From assembly GCA_017626295.1 (NCBI GenBank), contig JAGAJB010000017.1, positions 86,320 through 150,319 on the forward strand: a stretch of 64,000 nucleotides of DNA. Direction: 5' to 3'. A program made the position numbers and the translations under genes. The notes under the pieces were generated by a model that was given only the letters and a program-made list of their open reading frames with translations, had not been told where the DNA came from and did not search any database. Origin of the DNA: Clostridia bacterium (lineage in GTDB: Bacteria; Bacillota; Clostridia; Oscillospirales; Acutalibacteraceae). This document shows, in pieces, positions 54,283 to 63,924 of the stretch (within the stretch, counting starts at the first letter, position 1; each line of letters starts with the position of its first letter).

Positions 54283-56685
54283 ATGAAAGAAATGAACAGA
54301 CATTTAAAAGCACTTGAATTTGATAAAGTGTTGGAACTTCTTGCCGTTCGCGCGTGTAATGATGATGCAAAAGACGGCATTATGGAGTTGCGCCCTGAAA
54401 CCGATATAAAAGAGGCTTCCCGACTTGTTAAAATGACAGAGGACGCTTACATATTGCTTGCAAAGCACGGCGGTCCCTCTTTCGGCGGTCTTAAAAATGT
54501 GACTAATTCCTTATCAAGAGCAGCGGCAGGCGGTGTTCTTTCAATGAAAGAACTTCTTAATATTGCAAGTACCGTAAGGGCGGTGCGCTCTATAAGTGAA
54601 TGGCGCAGTAACAGCGGTCAGAATGAATTGAGTATAGATATTTATTTTAATTCGCTGATGCCCAATAAATATCTTGAAGATAAAATAACCGCCGCCATTC
54701 TTTCTGAGGATGAAATGAGCGACAATGCTTCGCCCGAACTTGCCTCTATTCGCCGTCAGATAAAGAATAAAGAAAACAGTGTGCGCGACCAGTTGGAAAA
54801 ACTTATACGTTCCCAGAATCTTAAAACTGTTTTACAGGATGCGATTATTACTCAACGTAACGGGAGATACGTTGTTCCTGTAAAAAGTGAACACAGGAGT
54901 TCTGTTTCGGGTCTGGTTCACGACACTTCATCAACAGGTGCAACTGTTTTTGTTGAGCCCGCAGGTGTAGTTGAAGCGAACAACGATATAAGAGTATTAA
55001 AAGGTAAAGAAGCACAGGAAATAGAAAGAATTCTGTATGAACTTTCTGTGGAAGCAGGTAACTTCGTTGAAGAAATTAAAGGCAGTTACGAATGTGCCGT
55101 TGAAATAAATATTATTTTCTGCAAAGCACACCTTGCTTATCAGATGAAAGCGAGTGTCCCTGTTCTTAATGACAGGGGTATTACGGATTTAAGGAAAGCA
55201 AGACATCCTCTTATCGACCCTAAAAAAGTCGTTGCGACGGATATAAGGTTGGGTTCTGATTTCGATACACTTGTTATAACAGGCCCTAATACAGGCGGTA
55301 AAACTGTTGCTATTAAAACTGTCGGGCTTTTATCCTGTATGGCAGCATCGGGGCTTATGATACCTGCTGCGGATGAAAGTAAAGTCAGCGTTTACGAGAG
55401 TATTCTCGTTGATATAGGTGATGAACAAAGCATCGAACAGTCCCTTTCAACATTCTCATCACATATGGTGAATATTGTAAATATTCTTAAAAAAGCCAAC
55501 GAAAAGTCACTTGTTCTTATAGATGAGTTGGGTGCAGGTACAGACCCCGTTGAAGGTGCGGCGCTTGCTATGTCTATACTTGAAAAATTGCACCAACAAG
55601 GTGCGAAAATTGCCGCCACAACACACTATGCGGAACTTAAAGCCTACGCTCTTCAGACCCCGAGGGTTGAAAACGGCTCTTGCGAATTTGACGTGAACAG
55701 TTTAAGACCTACTTACAGGCTTCTTATCGGTATACCCGGCAGATCTAATGCTTTTGCGATTTCCGAAAGGCTCGGTATTGATAAAACTATAATCGACAGA
55801 GCAGGGGAACTTGTATCGTCGGAAAGTGTCCGTTTTGAAGATGTAGTTGATATGCTTGAAAAGAGCCGTCTTGAAATGGAGGGCGAACATTCAAAAGCGG
55901 TAGAGATAACCGAAGCCGCAAAACAGGACAGGCAAAAGGCTGAAAAAGTGCTTAAAGATGCTGAATTCAGACGCGAAAGAGAACTTGAAAATGCAAGGGG
56001 CGAGGCTTTGCGCATTGTTGAACACGCAAAACGCGAAGCAAACGCACTTCTTAATGAGGTTGAAAAACTGAAAAAAGAAGCAAAACAAACGAAGAATGCC
56101 GCAGAACTTGCAAGAAAAGCCAAAAGTTCCGTTAATTCACATCTTAATTCCATAAACAGTGCCATAAACCCTGTTTTTGACGGTATGGATGATGAGGATG
56201 ATTATGTATTACCGAGACCCCTGGAAATAGGTGATACGGTATTCTGTAAAACTATAGGCAAAAATGCAAGTGTTACTGCCCTCAAGGATAAAAAGGGTAC
56301 TGTGGAAATTGCCGCGGGTATGCTTAAAATGAGGGTTAAAGAGGAAACACTTCGCCTTGTGGATAAACCGAAAACGGATAACAAAAAGAAAAAACAGGTT
56401 TCAATAGGTAAAGTTACAGGCGAAAGCAGAGCCTCTATGCAAGTCAACAACCGTTGCGATTTAAGGGGTCTTATGGTAGATGAAGCCATAATAGTCCTTG
56501 ACAGATTCCTTGATGATTTGTTACGTTCGGGACTTACGGAATGTACAATAATTCACGGTAAAGGCACAGGCGCTCTGCGTGCAGGAGTTACCCAATTTTT
56601 AAAAGGTGACCCACGAATCAGAACATTCCGTCTCGGCACTTTTGGTGAGGGAGAAAACGGAGTAACGATAGCGGAGATTAAATAA
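54283..56685 (+). CDS. mutS2: Endonuclease MutS2
   Basis: 800 residues. MutS-like core and ATPase (TGPNTGGKTVAIKTVGLL; LVLIDELGAGTDPVEGAALA; TTHYAELKAYAL), a long charged coiled coil at about 500-620, then a Smr nuclease domain at the C terminus (CDLRGLMVDEAIIVLD; CTIIHGKGTGALRAGV). MutS2 suppresses homologous recombination or rescues collided ribosomes in Firmicutes. The ATG follows GAGG. A terminator follows. Confidence 0.96.
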   Translation: MKEMNRHLKALEFDKVLELLAVRACNDDAKDGIMELRPETDIKEASRLVKMTEDAYILLAKHGGPSFGGLKNVTNSLSRAAAGGVLSMKELLNIASTVRAVRSISEWRSNSGQNELSIDIYFNSLMPNKYLEDKITAAILSEDEMSDNASPELASIRRQIKNKENSVRDQLEKLIRSQNLKTVLQDAIITQRNGRYVVPVKSEHRSSVSGLVHDTSSTGATVFVEPAGVVEANNDIRVLKGKEAQEIERILYELSVEAGNFVEEIKGSYECAVEINIIFCKAHLAYQMKASVPVLNDRGITDLRKARHPLIDPKKVVATDIRLGSDFDTLVITGPNTGGKTVAIKTVGLLSCMAASGLMIPAADESKVSVYESILVDIGDEQSIEQSLSTFSSHMVNIVNILKKANEKSLVLIDELGAGTDPVEGAALAMSILEKLHQQGAKIAATTHYAELKAYALQTPRVENGSCEFDVNSLRPTYRLLIGIPGRSNAFAISERLGIDKTIIDRAGELVSSESVRFEDVVDMLEKSRLEMEGEHSKAVEITEAAKQDRQKAEKVLKDAEFRRERELENARGEALRIVEHAKREANALLNEVEKLKKEAKQTKNAAELARKAKSSVNSHLNSINSAINPVFDGMDDEDDYVLPRPLEIGDTVFCKTIGKNASVTALKDKKGTVEIAAGMLKMRVKEETLRLVDKPKTDNKKKKQVSIGKVTGESRASMQVNNRCDLRGLMVDEAIIVLDRFLDDLLRSGLTECTIIHGKGTGALRAGVTQFLKGDPRIRTFRLGTFGEGENGVTIAEIK

Positions 56686-56687
56686 TA

Positions 56688-56725
56688 AATATCCACCTGC
56701 TGTTTTGCGGGTGGGTATTTTTGTT
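56688..56725 (+). terminator. Terminator after mutS2
   Basis: TATCCACCTGC pairs with GCGGGTGGGTA (G-T pairs allowed), then TTTTTGTTT. Confidence 0.75.
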
Positions 56726-56739
56726 TAATTGCAAATGGG

Positions 56740-56946
56740 AAATTTAGTTAGGAGTGAGGAGTTAGGAATGAGGAGTTTCGGGGCAAGCCGATTATATTTA
56801 ATTGCAAATTGGAAATGGGAAATGGCAAATTTCGGAACTGCGTTGGCATTTTAATTGCATTTCGCTTGCGAAATATATCGCATACAAAGTATATATCGCA
56901 CCGTAGGTATATCGCACGACAGTATATCGCGCCCAAAGGGCATATA
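56740..56946. repeat. Mini-hairpin intergenic element, copy 3
   Basis: Starts with the GAGGA-rich stretch of copy 1 (about 56745-56780), then palindromes ATTTCG/CGAAAT (56859-56874), ATAC/GTAT, ACC/GGT, AC/GT and GCCC/GGGC, each followed by ATATCGC or ATATA. Same unit order and linker orientation as copy 1. Confidence 0.8.
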
Positions 56947-57270
56947 GGTAGTTCTCTTGTGGTAATTCTTCAGTCGGATAGAACAATATTTTATCATCCC
57001 TGTTTCGACTTTGTCGGAATAGGGAGGGGGACCGCGACAGCGGTGGTGGGTAGTTCTCTTGTGGTAATTCTTCAGTCGGATAGAACAATGTTAATATAAA
57101 GTAAAAAAACAATTTTCTATCCAACTGACAACTATAGGTCAGTGAACTACCCACCACCATTCCGCCCGAACTTTTATGAAACAAAAAGTATATCACCCGT
57201 GGAAACACGACTTAAACAACACTTGTATCACAGAATGGTCCCCTCCCTATTTGCAAGCAAACAGGGATGA
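56947..57270. repeat. Compound repeat: 41-bp direct repeat plus diverged inverted copies
   Basis: Positions 56947-56987 and 57049-57089 are identical over 41 bases. The stretch 57112-57165 reads as their diverged reverse complement (TCTATCCAACTGA; GAACTACCCACCACC), and CATCCCTGTTT with AGGGAGGGG before the second copy recurs inverted at about 57238-57270. There is no gene inside, which suggests a non-autonomous mobile element or its remains. Confidence 0.75.
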
Positions 57271-57368
57271 TAGGCTTCGCTTTATTGTAACTTTGCTCGG
57301 ATAATTACGCGTTATATCGGGCATTTAATTGAACATGAATATTATCAATTATATCAATGTAAATTTTG

Positions 57369-57397
57369 TTGATTTTATATGTATTCTGTGGTATACT
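57369..57397 (+). promoter_or_regulatory. Promoter of the candidate structured RNA
   Basis: TTGATT (57369-57374), 17-base spacer and TATACT (57392-57397). A start point near 57403 is the first base of the 17-bp closing stem. Confidence 0.7.
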
Positions 57398-57402
57398 ATG
57401 AC

Positions 57403-57584
57403 CGCGAAACGAATACAACTTTATAATTTTCACATAATCAAGTATGGCTTTTGCTTTGGTAAAAGCACATGCTCTGTTTTGACATATTTGAGTTATGTGA
57501 ATAGCCGTATGTTGTATTTGTTTCGCGACAGACGGAGTTATGTGTTTTTCGTGCGTGGCTTCGGCTGCGCATTTTTTGTTTTTT
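57403..57584 (+). ncRNA. Candidate structured RNA with internal bubble (6S-like or leader)
   Basis: Closing stem: 57403-57419 pairs with 57511-57527 over 17 positions, one G-T. About 11 unpaired bases lie on each side (57420-57430; 57500-57510). The upper stem is 57431-57446 with 57483-57499 (one bulge, one G-T), capped by hairpin GCTTTT/AAAAGC (57447-57466). Promoter and terminator bound the unit. The stem-bubble-stem plan recalls 6S RNA, though at 125 bases for the core it is short. Because a 49-codon gene follows 14 bases after the T run, a regulatory leader is equally possible. Confidence 0.6.
57552..57584 (+). terminator. UUCG-loop terminator of the candidate RNA
   Basis: Eight-base arms 57552-57559 and 57564-57571 (two G-T pairs), TTCG loop, then T6GT6. 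Confidence 0.85.
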
Positions 57585-57597
57585 GAGGGGTATTTAT

Positions 57598-57747
57598 ATG
57601 GAAAATGAACTTTATAAAAATATGTATTATCATTTATTTAATGCCGTAACCGACGCGATACGCAGTGACACTAAAGAAGAGGCTGATATTATTTTAAAAA
57701 ATGCACAAATTACTACGGAAGATATGTATGTTAGTGGTGAGGAATGA
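57598..57747 (+). CDS. 49-residue conserved-looking small protein
   Basis: Begins MENELYKNMYYHLFNAVTDA and ends in an acidic tail; probably two helices. GAGGGG lies 7 bases before the ATG. Small proteins with a similar YxxLFNxxTDAI core are, as far as I recall, common in Clostridia, without known function. It starts just after the structured RNA's terminator. Confidence 0.65.
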   Translation: MENELYKNMYYHLFNAVTDAIRSDTKEEADIILKNAQITTEDMYVSGEE

Positions 57748-57898
57748 TGTTTTGTAAAAGTGTTTCATTTAGTTTTTTCTGTTTTGTGATGTTATATCGT
57801 TATGTTGACATTTTTTTGTTATAGTATTAAAATGAATTTGCATTTAGCAATGGGCATTGGTCTGTTCGGTGAATAATGTGTTTTTGGAGGTTTTGGTT

Positions 57899-60461
57899 AT
57901 GAAACGTATATGTAGTTTATTATTAACAGTTGTAATAGTTTTTGGTGTTTTAACATCAATTCCTATTACGGTCTCTGCTATAGATGAAGCTGAAAATACA
58001 ATTGCAGTTGAATATTTTTCGATTGATAAAACATTGATGTCAGAAGGCGAAACAGCTACTATTTCAGTTGAAGTTGCTGACGGTTATACAGCAAAATGGG
58101 TTTATCTTTATAAGCCTATAACAAATAATACTGAAACTGTTTATTTGTATGCGGCTTCGGATAATACTTACAAAGGGACTTTTAAGGTTGATGACCAAAC
58201 AGAATCTGGTGTTTGGAAAGTGAAAAGCCTAACTTTAGAGGATTCTAATGGAGACTGGGTATATTTTTACAATAGTAATACTTATACAGGAATAACTAGA
58301 GATACTATAGATTTCTCGTCTATAGATTTTGAAGTAATTGGCACAAGTGCAGATATTACAGCGCCTGTGATTGAAAGTTATAGTATAAATAAAAATACAG
58401 TTTCTAATGGAGAGAGTGTTACAATTATAGCAAAAATCATTGATGAACATCTTCCTTCAAGTTTTGATATTTGGTATATAAGTCCGAGTAACACATCTAA
58501 ATGGATTCACCGGATTATATCAAGGCACATTAACTATAAATTTAGAAACTGAAATCGGATTGTGGAGACCTAGACGTTTTTGTGTTTATGATACCAACGG
58601 AAATGGTTATGATTTGTACAATAGCAATGTTACATCATACGGAAATAAAAAAACTGATTTATCAGCATTAAACTTTGAAGTTATTGAAATCAGTGAGGAT
58701 AATGAAGCAAACGAGAATAGCGGAAGTTTTATTGTTCTCTTTAAAGATGGTTATGGGAACACATTAAGCACACAAAGAGTTGCTAAAGGTGAAGATGCAG
58801 TTGAACCTGTTGTTCCAACAAATGAATTATATGTGTTTAATGGCTGGGATACTGATTTTTCAAACGTTACTTCAAACCTTACTGTGACAGCTAAGTGGAT
58901 TCTAGACCCCAATGTTGTTTACGATTATGAAATTCATCAAGGGTATTCTTTTAATGTAGAGGTTTTTTCACAAGTATCACAAAATTTCACAATTACATGT
59001 AACGAGAATGTGGATTTTGTAACAAGTTTATATGGCACAAGTTATACAATTTCAAACGGAACGGCATATTACGGTAAGGAATATAAAATAACTGTTAATG
59101 AGCCTGGCAGTTATGTGTTTTATGTTAAAGGTTCTCGTGCAACAAATACATTGAGTTATAAGGTAAAAGTAACTCCGCATACGTATATTACAGAGACTAT
59201 TTCACCGACTTGTATTGCTAAAGGGTATACAAAGTATATATGTTCTGTATGCGAAACATATTATCTTTCCGACTATGTTGAAAAAACTGAACATATATGG
59301 GCAGATGATTATATTGTTGATACCGCCGAAACCTGTGTTGCAGATGGAATTAAATCAGTACATTGCTCGTACTGTAATTGTATAAAAGAAGGAAGTCAAA
59401 TAATTATTCCTGCAACAGGTCACACATTATCCGATTGGATAATTGACACGCAAGCAACTTGTGTAGAAACTGGCACAATGCATAAAGAGTGCGTAGTTTG
59501 CGAAGAAAAACTTGAAACGGGGATAATACCACCGACGGCAAACCACGTTTTGTCGGACTGGATAATTGATGCACAAGCGAGTTGTATTGAGGCCGGTTCA
59601 AAGCACAAAGAATGCACAGTATGTGGTGAAGTTCTTGAAACAGCCACCATTCCTCAACTCAAATGCGCAACACCCAAACTTACAAAAACCGCAAATACAG
59701 TAAGCGGTGTAAAAGTAACTTGGGATGCAGTTGAGGGTGCAGACAGTTACAGGGTGTATCGTCGTGCAGGCGGTGTGTATACCTGGTCATATATCGGCAC
59801 AACAACTGATACATCTTTTACAGATTCAAAAGCGACAAATAATAAATACTGGATTTACACCGTAATTGCGGTAAATGAAGCGGGATACAGCGGTTTTGAC
59901 AAAGTAGGTAAAACAATAAAATGTGTTACTGCTCCTAAGGTAACAGGTGTTTCTAATGCTGCAAACGGTTTGTATGTTAAATGGAATGCAGTACCGGGTG
60001 CAAAAGAATACCGAGTATACAGAAAAGGACTTAATTATAATTCTTGGTTGTATCTCGGAACAACTAAAAATACCTGGTTTACAGATAGTCCCATAAAAAA
60101 TTCAAACGGTTATTATTACAAGTATACAGTAATTGCCGTTAATGATTATTACAGTGGTTTCAATGAGGATTGTGCGTTTACAAAACGTCTTTCAAACCCT
60201 GTACTGAAGAGTGCGGTGTCAAGTAAAACCGGTATTACTGTTAAGTGGAATTCCGTGTATGGTTCAACAGGATATTATGTGTACAGGAAAACAGCAAATT
60301 CCGGTTGGACACTTGTTGGCTCAACAAAAGGTACAAACAATGCAACGTACATTGATAAGACCGCAAAAAAAGGAGTAACATACACATATACGGTAAGAGC
60401 ATATTACGGAAAAACGTTGAGTTCATATAACTCGGGCATTTCTTGTAAAGATAAATATTAA
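57899..60461 (+). pseudogene. Multidomain surface protein gene broken by a frameshift near 58510
   Basis: Frame 1 (57899-58552) gives a signal peptide (CSLLLTVVIVFGVLTSIPITVSA) and a beta module ending in SSIDFEVIG, then starts a second copy and stops. The next frame (+1) resumes the second copy with YQGTLTINLETEIGLW..LSALNFEVIE, so the break falls inside a duplicated module around 58500-58520. Frame 2 to 60461 continues with an InlB-type B-repeat (VFNGWDTDFSNVTSNLTVTAKW, in part), four Cys-pair repeats of the type GH..W..D..A.C...G...C..C, and three fibronectin-III-like domains. No LPXTG or anchor is seen. Real mutation, programmed shift and assembly error are all possible. Confidence 0.8.
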
Positions 60462-60475
60462 AATCACAAAAATAA

Positions 60476-60530
60476 TTGAGGCACGCTTCTTAAGAAGTGT
60501 GCCTCAATTGCATTCTTTTTATTATTTTAT
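60476..60530 (+). terminator. Terminator after the surface protein gene
   Basis: Near-perfect palindrome 60476-60508 (TTGAGGCAC .. GTGCCTCAA) followed by a T-rich stretch; A-rich before it, so it may also serve the convergent gene. Confidence 0.65.
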
Positions 60531-61058
60531 ATAAAATTCTGCTTTTGAAAAATCAAGTTTTTTCAACTCTTCTTTGTCTACTGTTATATATGCGATTTTT
60601 TCCGTATCTGCAAGGAATGATGGCATATTATCATCAAGCGGATCATATTGTAATAAAACTGTTTTGCCGTTATCTTCCGAAAGAAGTCTTGTGCCGTCCT
60701 CGCTGGACTCGGTTTCAAAAAAGTCGATGGAGTATTCCGTGTCGGTATCGCCTAAAAAGTCAAAGCCTGCATTGAAATCGTCGATTAGTGTGTCGGGTTC
60801 TGAGTTGCAGTAACGGATATTGGGTATGAATTTACCGTCATTGAAAGAAAGGAAAATGTAAATAAAACCTTTTTGAGGAAGTAAACCGTCTTTATCAAAT
60901 GATTTAAATTCGGATATTTTTAACTGACAAAAGAAAAAATCTTCGTCATTTATAGTTCCGTCTGCAAGCCATTCTTCCGGCATAGTAGGTGCGCCGAAAA
61001 ATTTGCTTGTGCCGGGGTCGTATTCCCCGTGTGCTTTTTCTACTGTAATTCCTATCAT
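60522..61058 (-). CDS. YwqG-like protein (DUF1963)
   Basis: 178 residues, cytoplasmic. FGAPTMPEEWLADG, FFFCQLKISEFKSFDKDGLLPQKGFIYIFLSF (in part) match the YwqG/DUF1963 pattern FGG.P..P..W...F..Q.n......lP..G.l.fF. Function unknown. Its ATG directly follows the VanY stop, so both are translated from one message. Confidence 0.75.
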   Translation of the reverse strand: MIGITVEKAHGEYDPGTSKFFGAPTMPEEWLADGTINDEDFFFCQLKISEFKSFDKDGLLPQKGFIYIFLSFNDGKFIPNIRYCNSEPDTLIDDFNAGFDFLGDTDTEYSIDFFETESSEDGTRLLSEDNGKTVLLQYDPLDDNMPSFLADTEKIAYITVDKEELKKLDFSKAEFYIK

Positions 61059-61955
61059 TTAAGAAACCCCCAGATATTCTTCAAGTACTTGTCCGCTTGC
61101 TTTTAATTCTTTTGCTGTTTCAACGCCGACATAACGCCAATGCCACGGTTCATAAATGACTTTTGTAATATCCTGTTTATCTTTGGGGTATCTCATAATA
61201 AAACCGTAATCTGCGGCGTTTTCCTGAAGCCATTTGAATTCTTCTGTTCCCTCAAACCATTCTTCAACGCAGATTATATCCATTGCGTAACCGAGGTTGT
61301 GTTCAGAACTTCCGGGCGGCATAATTATTGTTGCGGCTTTTACTTTTGCCTCTTCCGTGGAAAAACCCTGACCCTCGAAAAATTCAATTTTTCTGTTGTA
61401 GTTGCGTTCCTGTAATTCGTATGAACGGTAGCCCGAGCAGGGAGTGAGTTTTATGCCGTCTTTTTCTGCTGCAGCATACATTTTCTCATAATGCTCGGCA
61501 ACTTTTTTGTCAAGACGCTCACTGCTGCCGCAGACGTATACAAGGTCGGGCTCATAATCAGAGGGAATACGGTAACCAGAATTTACAAGGGTTAAGTGCC
61601 AGTCTGTTTCGCTTATTGTAATAATCGTCGGATTATCAATAGTTCCGGGTTTATTAACAGAAGCGGCATCCGTTTCTGCCTCGGTGCTTTCGGGAACCTT
61701 TGAGGAAGTGCTTTCGGTGGTTTCCTGTTTCGGCGGAACGGTTGTTGTTGCGTTTTGGGAATCATTGCTTTCACCTGCGGTTGAAGAAGTCTGTGCTTCA
61801 AGTAAAGTTTTATTGCGGTTGTTAACACAAACGCAAACTATACCCACAAAGGCAACAATGCACGCCAATACTATGCACAGGAATTTCTGCGCCCCCGATT
61901 CCCTCGCTTTTTTGTGTTTTATGTTTTTAATTTCTTTTTTATTCAAATCTATCAT
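61059..61955 (-). CDS. VanY-type D-alanyl-D-alanine carboxypeptidase
   Basis: 298 residues. An N-terminal membrane anchor (FLCIVLACIVAFVGIVCVCV) with a basic cytoplasmic tail, a Ser/Thr/Glu-rich linker (about 55-105), then the peptidase M15B domain: GYRSYELQERNY, the zinc ligands in SSEHNLGYAMDI, and EPWHWRYVG. It trims the terminal D-Ala of peptidoglycan stem peptides outside the cell. No other van genes are nearby, so a housekeeping wall role is likelier than glycopeptide resistance. Confidence 0.92.
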   Translation of the reverse strand: MIDLNKKEIKNIKHKKARESGAQKFLCIVLACIVAFVGIVCVCVNNRNKTLLEAQTSSTAGESNDSQNATTTVPPKQETTESTSSKVPESTEAETDAASVNKPGTIDNPTIITISETDWHLTLVNSGYRIPSDYEPDLVYVCGSSERLDKKVAEHYEKMYAAAEKDGIKLTPCSGYRSYELQERNYNRKIEFFEGQGFSTEEAKVKAATIIMPPGSSEHNLGYAMDIICVEEWFEGTEEFKWLQENAADYGFIMRYPKDKQDITKVIYEPWHWRYVGVETAKELKASGQVLEEYLGVS

Positions 61956-61978
61956 ATTGCATACCTCACTCTAAAGTA

Positions 61979-62007
61979 ATTATATTGCAACACGGTCTAA
62001 AAGTCAA
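61979..62007 (-). promoter_or_regulatory. Promoter of vanY-ywqG-like operon
   Basis: Minus strand TTGACT (62007-62002), 17-base spacer, TATAAT (61984-61979). Confidence 0.85.
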
Positions 62008-62130
62008 TTATGTAACGGTACATTAAGTTATTTAAATTAGTTGTTAAATACAAATCGGACTTATAAGTTTTGTGCTTTTTTTACAAATATAAAAAAATCT
62101 TAAAAATAACTGTTGTTAACTGCTTTTTTA

Positions 62131-62139
62131 TGGTATAAT
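62131..62139 (+). promoter_or_regulatory. Extended -10 promoter for the lipoprotein pair
   Basis: TGGTATAAT at 62131-62139 with a poor -35 (TTGTTA 62113). An AT-rich 200-base gap separates it from the divergent promoter. Confidence 0.6.
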
Positions 62140-62212
62140 TACCGAGTGAATAAATAAAGTAAAGTCGGTATTTATCGACCTTTGCTACAATATCGAAAGG
62201 GGTAAAACCTTT

Positions 62213-63103
62213 ATGAAACGTATTTTTACAGTATTGATGGCTATTTTGCTTGTAAGCGCAATGCTTATGTCTTTTGCTTCTTGCGGTTCTGATGACAAAG
62301 CAGAAGAAGCAGAAGTTTTCACTACGGATGAAGCAGTTTACACCGAAAGCGCTACACCTGTAGGCAAGACAAGTGCAGAAGTGCTTGATTATTTTAACTC
62401 ACTTGTTAACGGTGTTAAAACTTCCAAGCCTGCTATCTCTTACTATTTTGAAAAGAACGTACCTGACGACAGCCTTAAGGTTACAAAGAAGGGTGCGGAG
62501 GATGCAGAGGAAATTGACGAATCACTTGAAGCAATTAACTCTTCTGCAAGCGGTATCAAGGATATGATACTTGAAAACACCAAAGAAACATCCGGCGAAA
62601 TCGCTTACGGTGCAGATAATTCCGAAATTCTTTTCGTTAAAGGCGAATCCTTTACATCAGCACTTACCGTTGCGGATATTGACTATGCTACAATTAAAGA
62701 AGTAGGCGACAATTACTACATCACAATAGCATTTAATGATATTGAAAAGAACGGCGATACCGCTGCTCTTGCAAAGGCTTTTGAACTTCACGATAAAGAT
62801 GCTGTCCTCGCTTCCGAAGAGTTTGCAAAAACAAGCGAATATCTCAAATTTAACGATTATGACGTAGCATATACAGATTGTAAAATTACTGCTACCGTTA
62901 ACAGACTTACAAATGAAATCACCAATATCAACTACTACAAGGCTGCTCTTGTAACTGCTGATATGACAGGTGCAGGCACATTTGAGTCTTACGGTGACGT
63001 CAGTGTTATGTTCAAACTTGAAGATAAGGCTGATTTCAACATTACTTGGACAACAGAACTTCCCACAAGTCCCCTCGAAACTGCAGAAGAAGTTTCTGAG
63101 TAA
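62213..63103 (+). CDS. Lipoprotein, function unknown
   Basis: 296 residues. Lipoprotein signal ending in SFASCGSDD (lipobox FASC), then an acidic mature domain with no motif I recognise. It alternates short beta-like segments (ETSGEIAYGADNSEILFVKG; NYYITIAFNDIEKNGDT; DCKITATVNRLTNEITNINY), so a two-layer beta fold is plausible. It is 28 bases before a second lipoprotein gene, probably co-transcribed. Confidence 0.75.
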   Translation: MKRIFTVLMAILLVSAMLMSFASCGSDDKAEEAEVFTTDEAVYTESATPVGKTSAEVLDYFNSLVNGVKTSKPAISYYFEKNVPDDSLKVTKKGAEDAEEIDESLEAINSSASGIKDMILENTKETSGEIAYGADNSEILFVKGESFTSALTVADIDYATIKEVGDNYYITIAFNDIEKNGDTAALAKAFELHDKDAVLASEEFAKTSEYLKFNDYDVAYTDCKITATVNRLTNEITNINYYKAALVTADMTGAGTFESYGDVSVMFKLEDKADFNITWTTELPTSPLETAEEVSE

Positions 63104-63131
63104 TGAATTAAATTAAACGGAGGTAATTCTC

Positions 63132-63833
63132 TTGAGTAAAAAAATAATTGCAGTAATTGCAGTTGTTACCATTGTTTTTGTCAGCGTTTTTGCTGCCTGT
63201 AATAAAAACGATGAAGGCATATATGCCAAAAGTGATGATTTTAATCTTGTGACTGATGAAAACGGCGAAAAAATTCTTAACGATGATGGCGAACTTCTTG
63301 TGTACGCAACTGATGAAGATGGCGACCGTATTAAAAACGATAAAGGTGAGTATGAAACGCTTGCTCAGCAATTTCAACCAATTGAAGATGATGGCGTAAT
63401 TGAAGATTACGGTTTCAAACTCACTCTTCCCGAAGGTTGGAAAACAACTCAACAATTCGGAGATTTTGAAAATGCTGAAAAAAATCAAACGGCAGAGGTA
63501 AGTATTGTAAAAAGTACTTATGAAGATTATTATAAAAAAAGCAAAGAGTTCTATGATCGTTTGAGTGACCAAACTCTTGAAGCCGATGCTTCTTGGGAAG
63601 AAGATGTTCAATTAGGCGAGGGTTTTAATAAGGTTTGTCGACTCACGTTGTCAAATGATGAATTTGCTTCATTTACTTATTTCTTTGAAAACTCAAATAA
63701 TGTTTATTTTGTGTTGTTTGATGGGCCCAATTCTCCAACAGTAATTGCTGAAAGCGAAGCATTTTGTAAGGCTATTACATTTAAACCTCACACATATTAC
63801 CCCGAACTTACATCAACTACACAAGCTAACTAA
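63132..63833 (+). CDS. Lipoprotein, function unknown
   Basis: 233 residues, TTG start after GGAGG. Signal with lipobox FAAC, then an acidic linker (DDFNLVTDENGEKILNDDGE; two similar DENG/NDDG/NDKGEYE units) and a C-terminal domain that begins YGFKLTLPEGWKTTQQFG, a pattern seen in PsbP-like or DUF1795-type surface proteins. Role not known. Confidence 0.75.
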   Translation: MSKKIIAVIAVVTIVFVSVFAACNKNDEGIYAKSDDFNLVTDENGEKILNDDGELLVYATDEDGDRIKNDKGEYETLAQQFQPIEDDGVIEDYGFKLTLPEGWKTTQQFGDFENAEKNQTAEVSIVKSTYEDYYKKSKEFYDRLSDQTLEADASWEEDVQLGEGFNKVCRLTLSNDEFASFTYFFENSNNVYFVLFDGPNSPTVIAESEAFCKAITFKPHTYYPELTSTTQAN

Positions 63834-63860
63834 CTAAAATTAAACGACTACACCGTTTTT

Positions 63861-63890
63861 TGAACTGCCCCAATTTGTACGGACAGCACA
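63861..63890. repeat. Probable terminal inverted repeat of an IS3-family element
   Basis: TGAACTGCCCCAATTTGTAC followed by GGACAG is the kind of end seen on IS150/IS3-group elements; it lies just outside the transposase stop. The other end is outside the window. Confidence 0.65.
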
Positions 63891-63924
63891 AAAAACACCC
63901 ACCTATGGTGTTAAATATTAAATT

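Noticed and set aside
56809..57099. 96-codon open frame over the repeats
   Set aside because: It is made of mini-hairpin and direct-repeat sequence; its reading is a by-product of the repeats.
57329..57586. 85-codon open frame upstream of the small gene
   Set aside because: It crosses the promoter, the 17-bp stem and the terminator, has an odd composition and no binding site; the RNA explanation fits better.
61059..61955. Vancomycin resistance determinant
   Set aside because: Only a VanY-type peptidase is present; no vanHAX or vanRS genes, so a general wall-trimming role is likelier.
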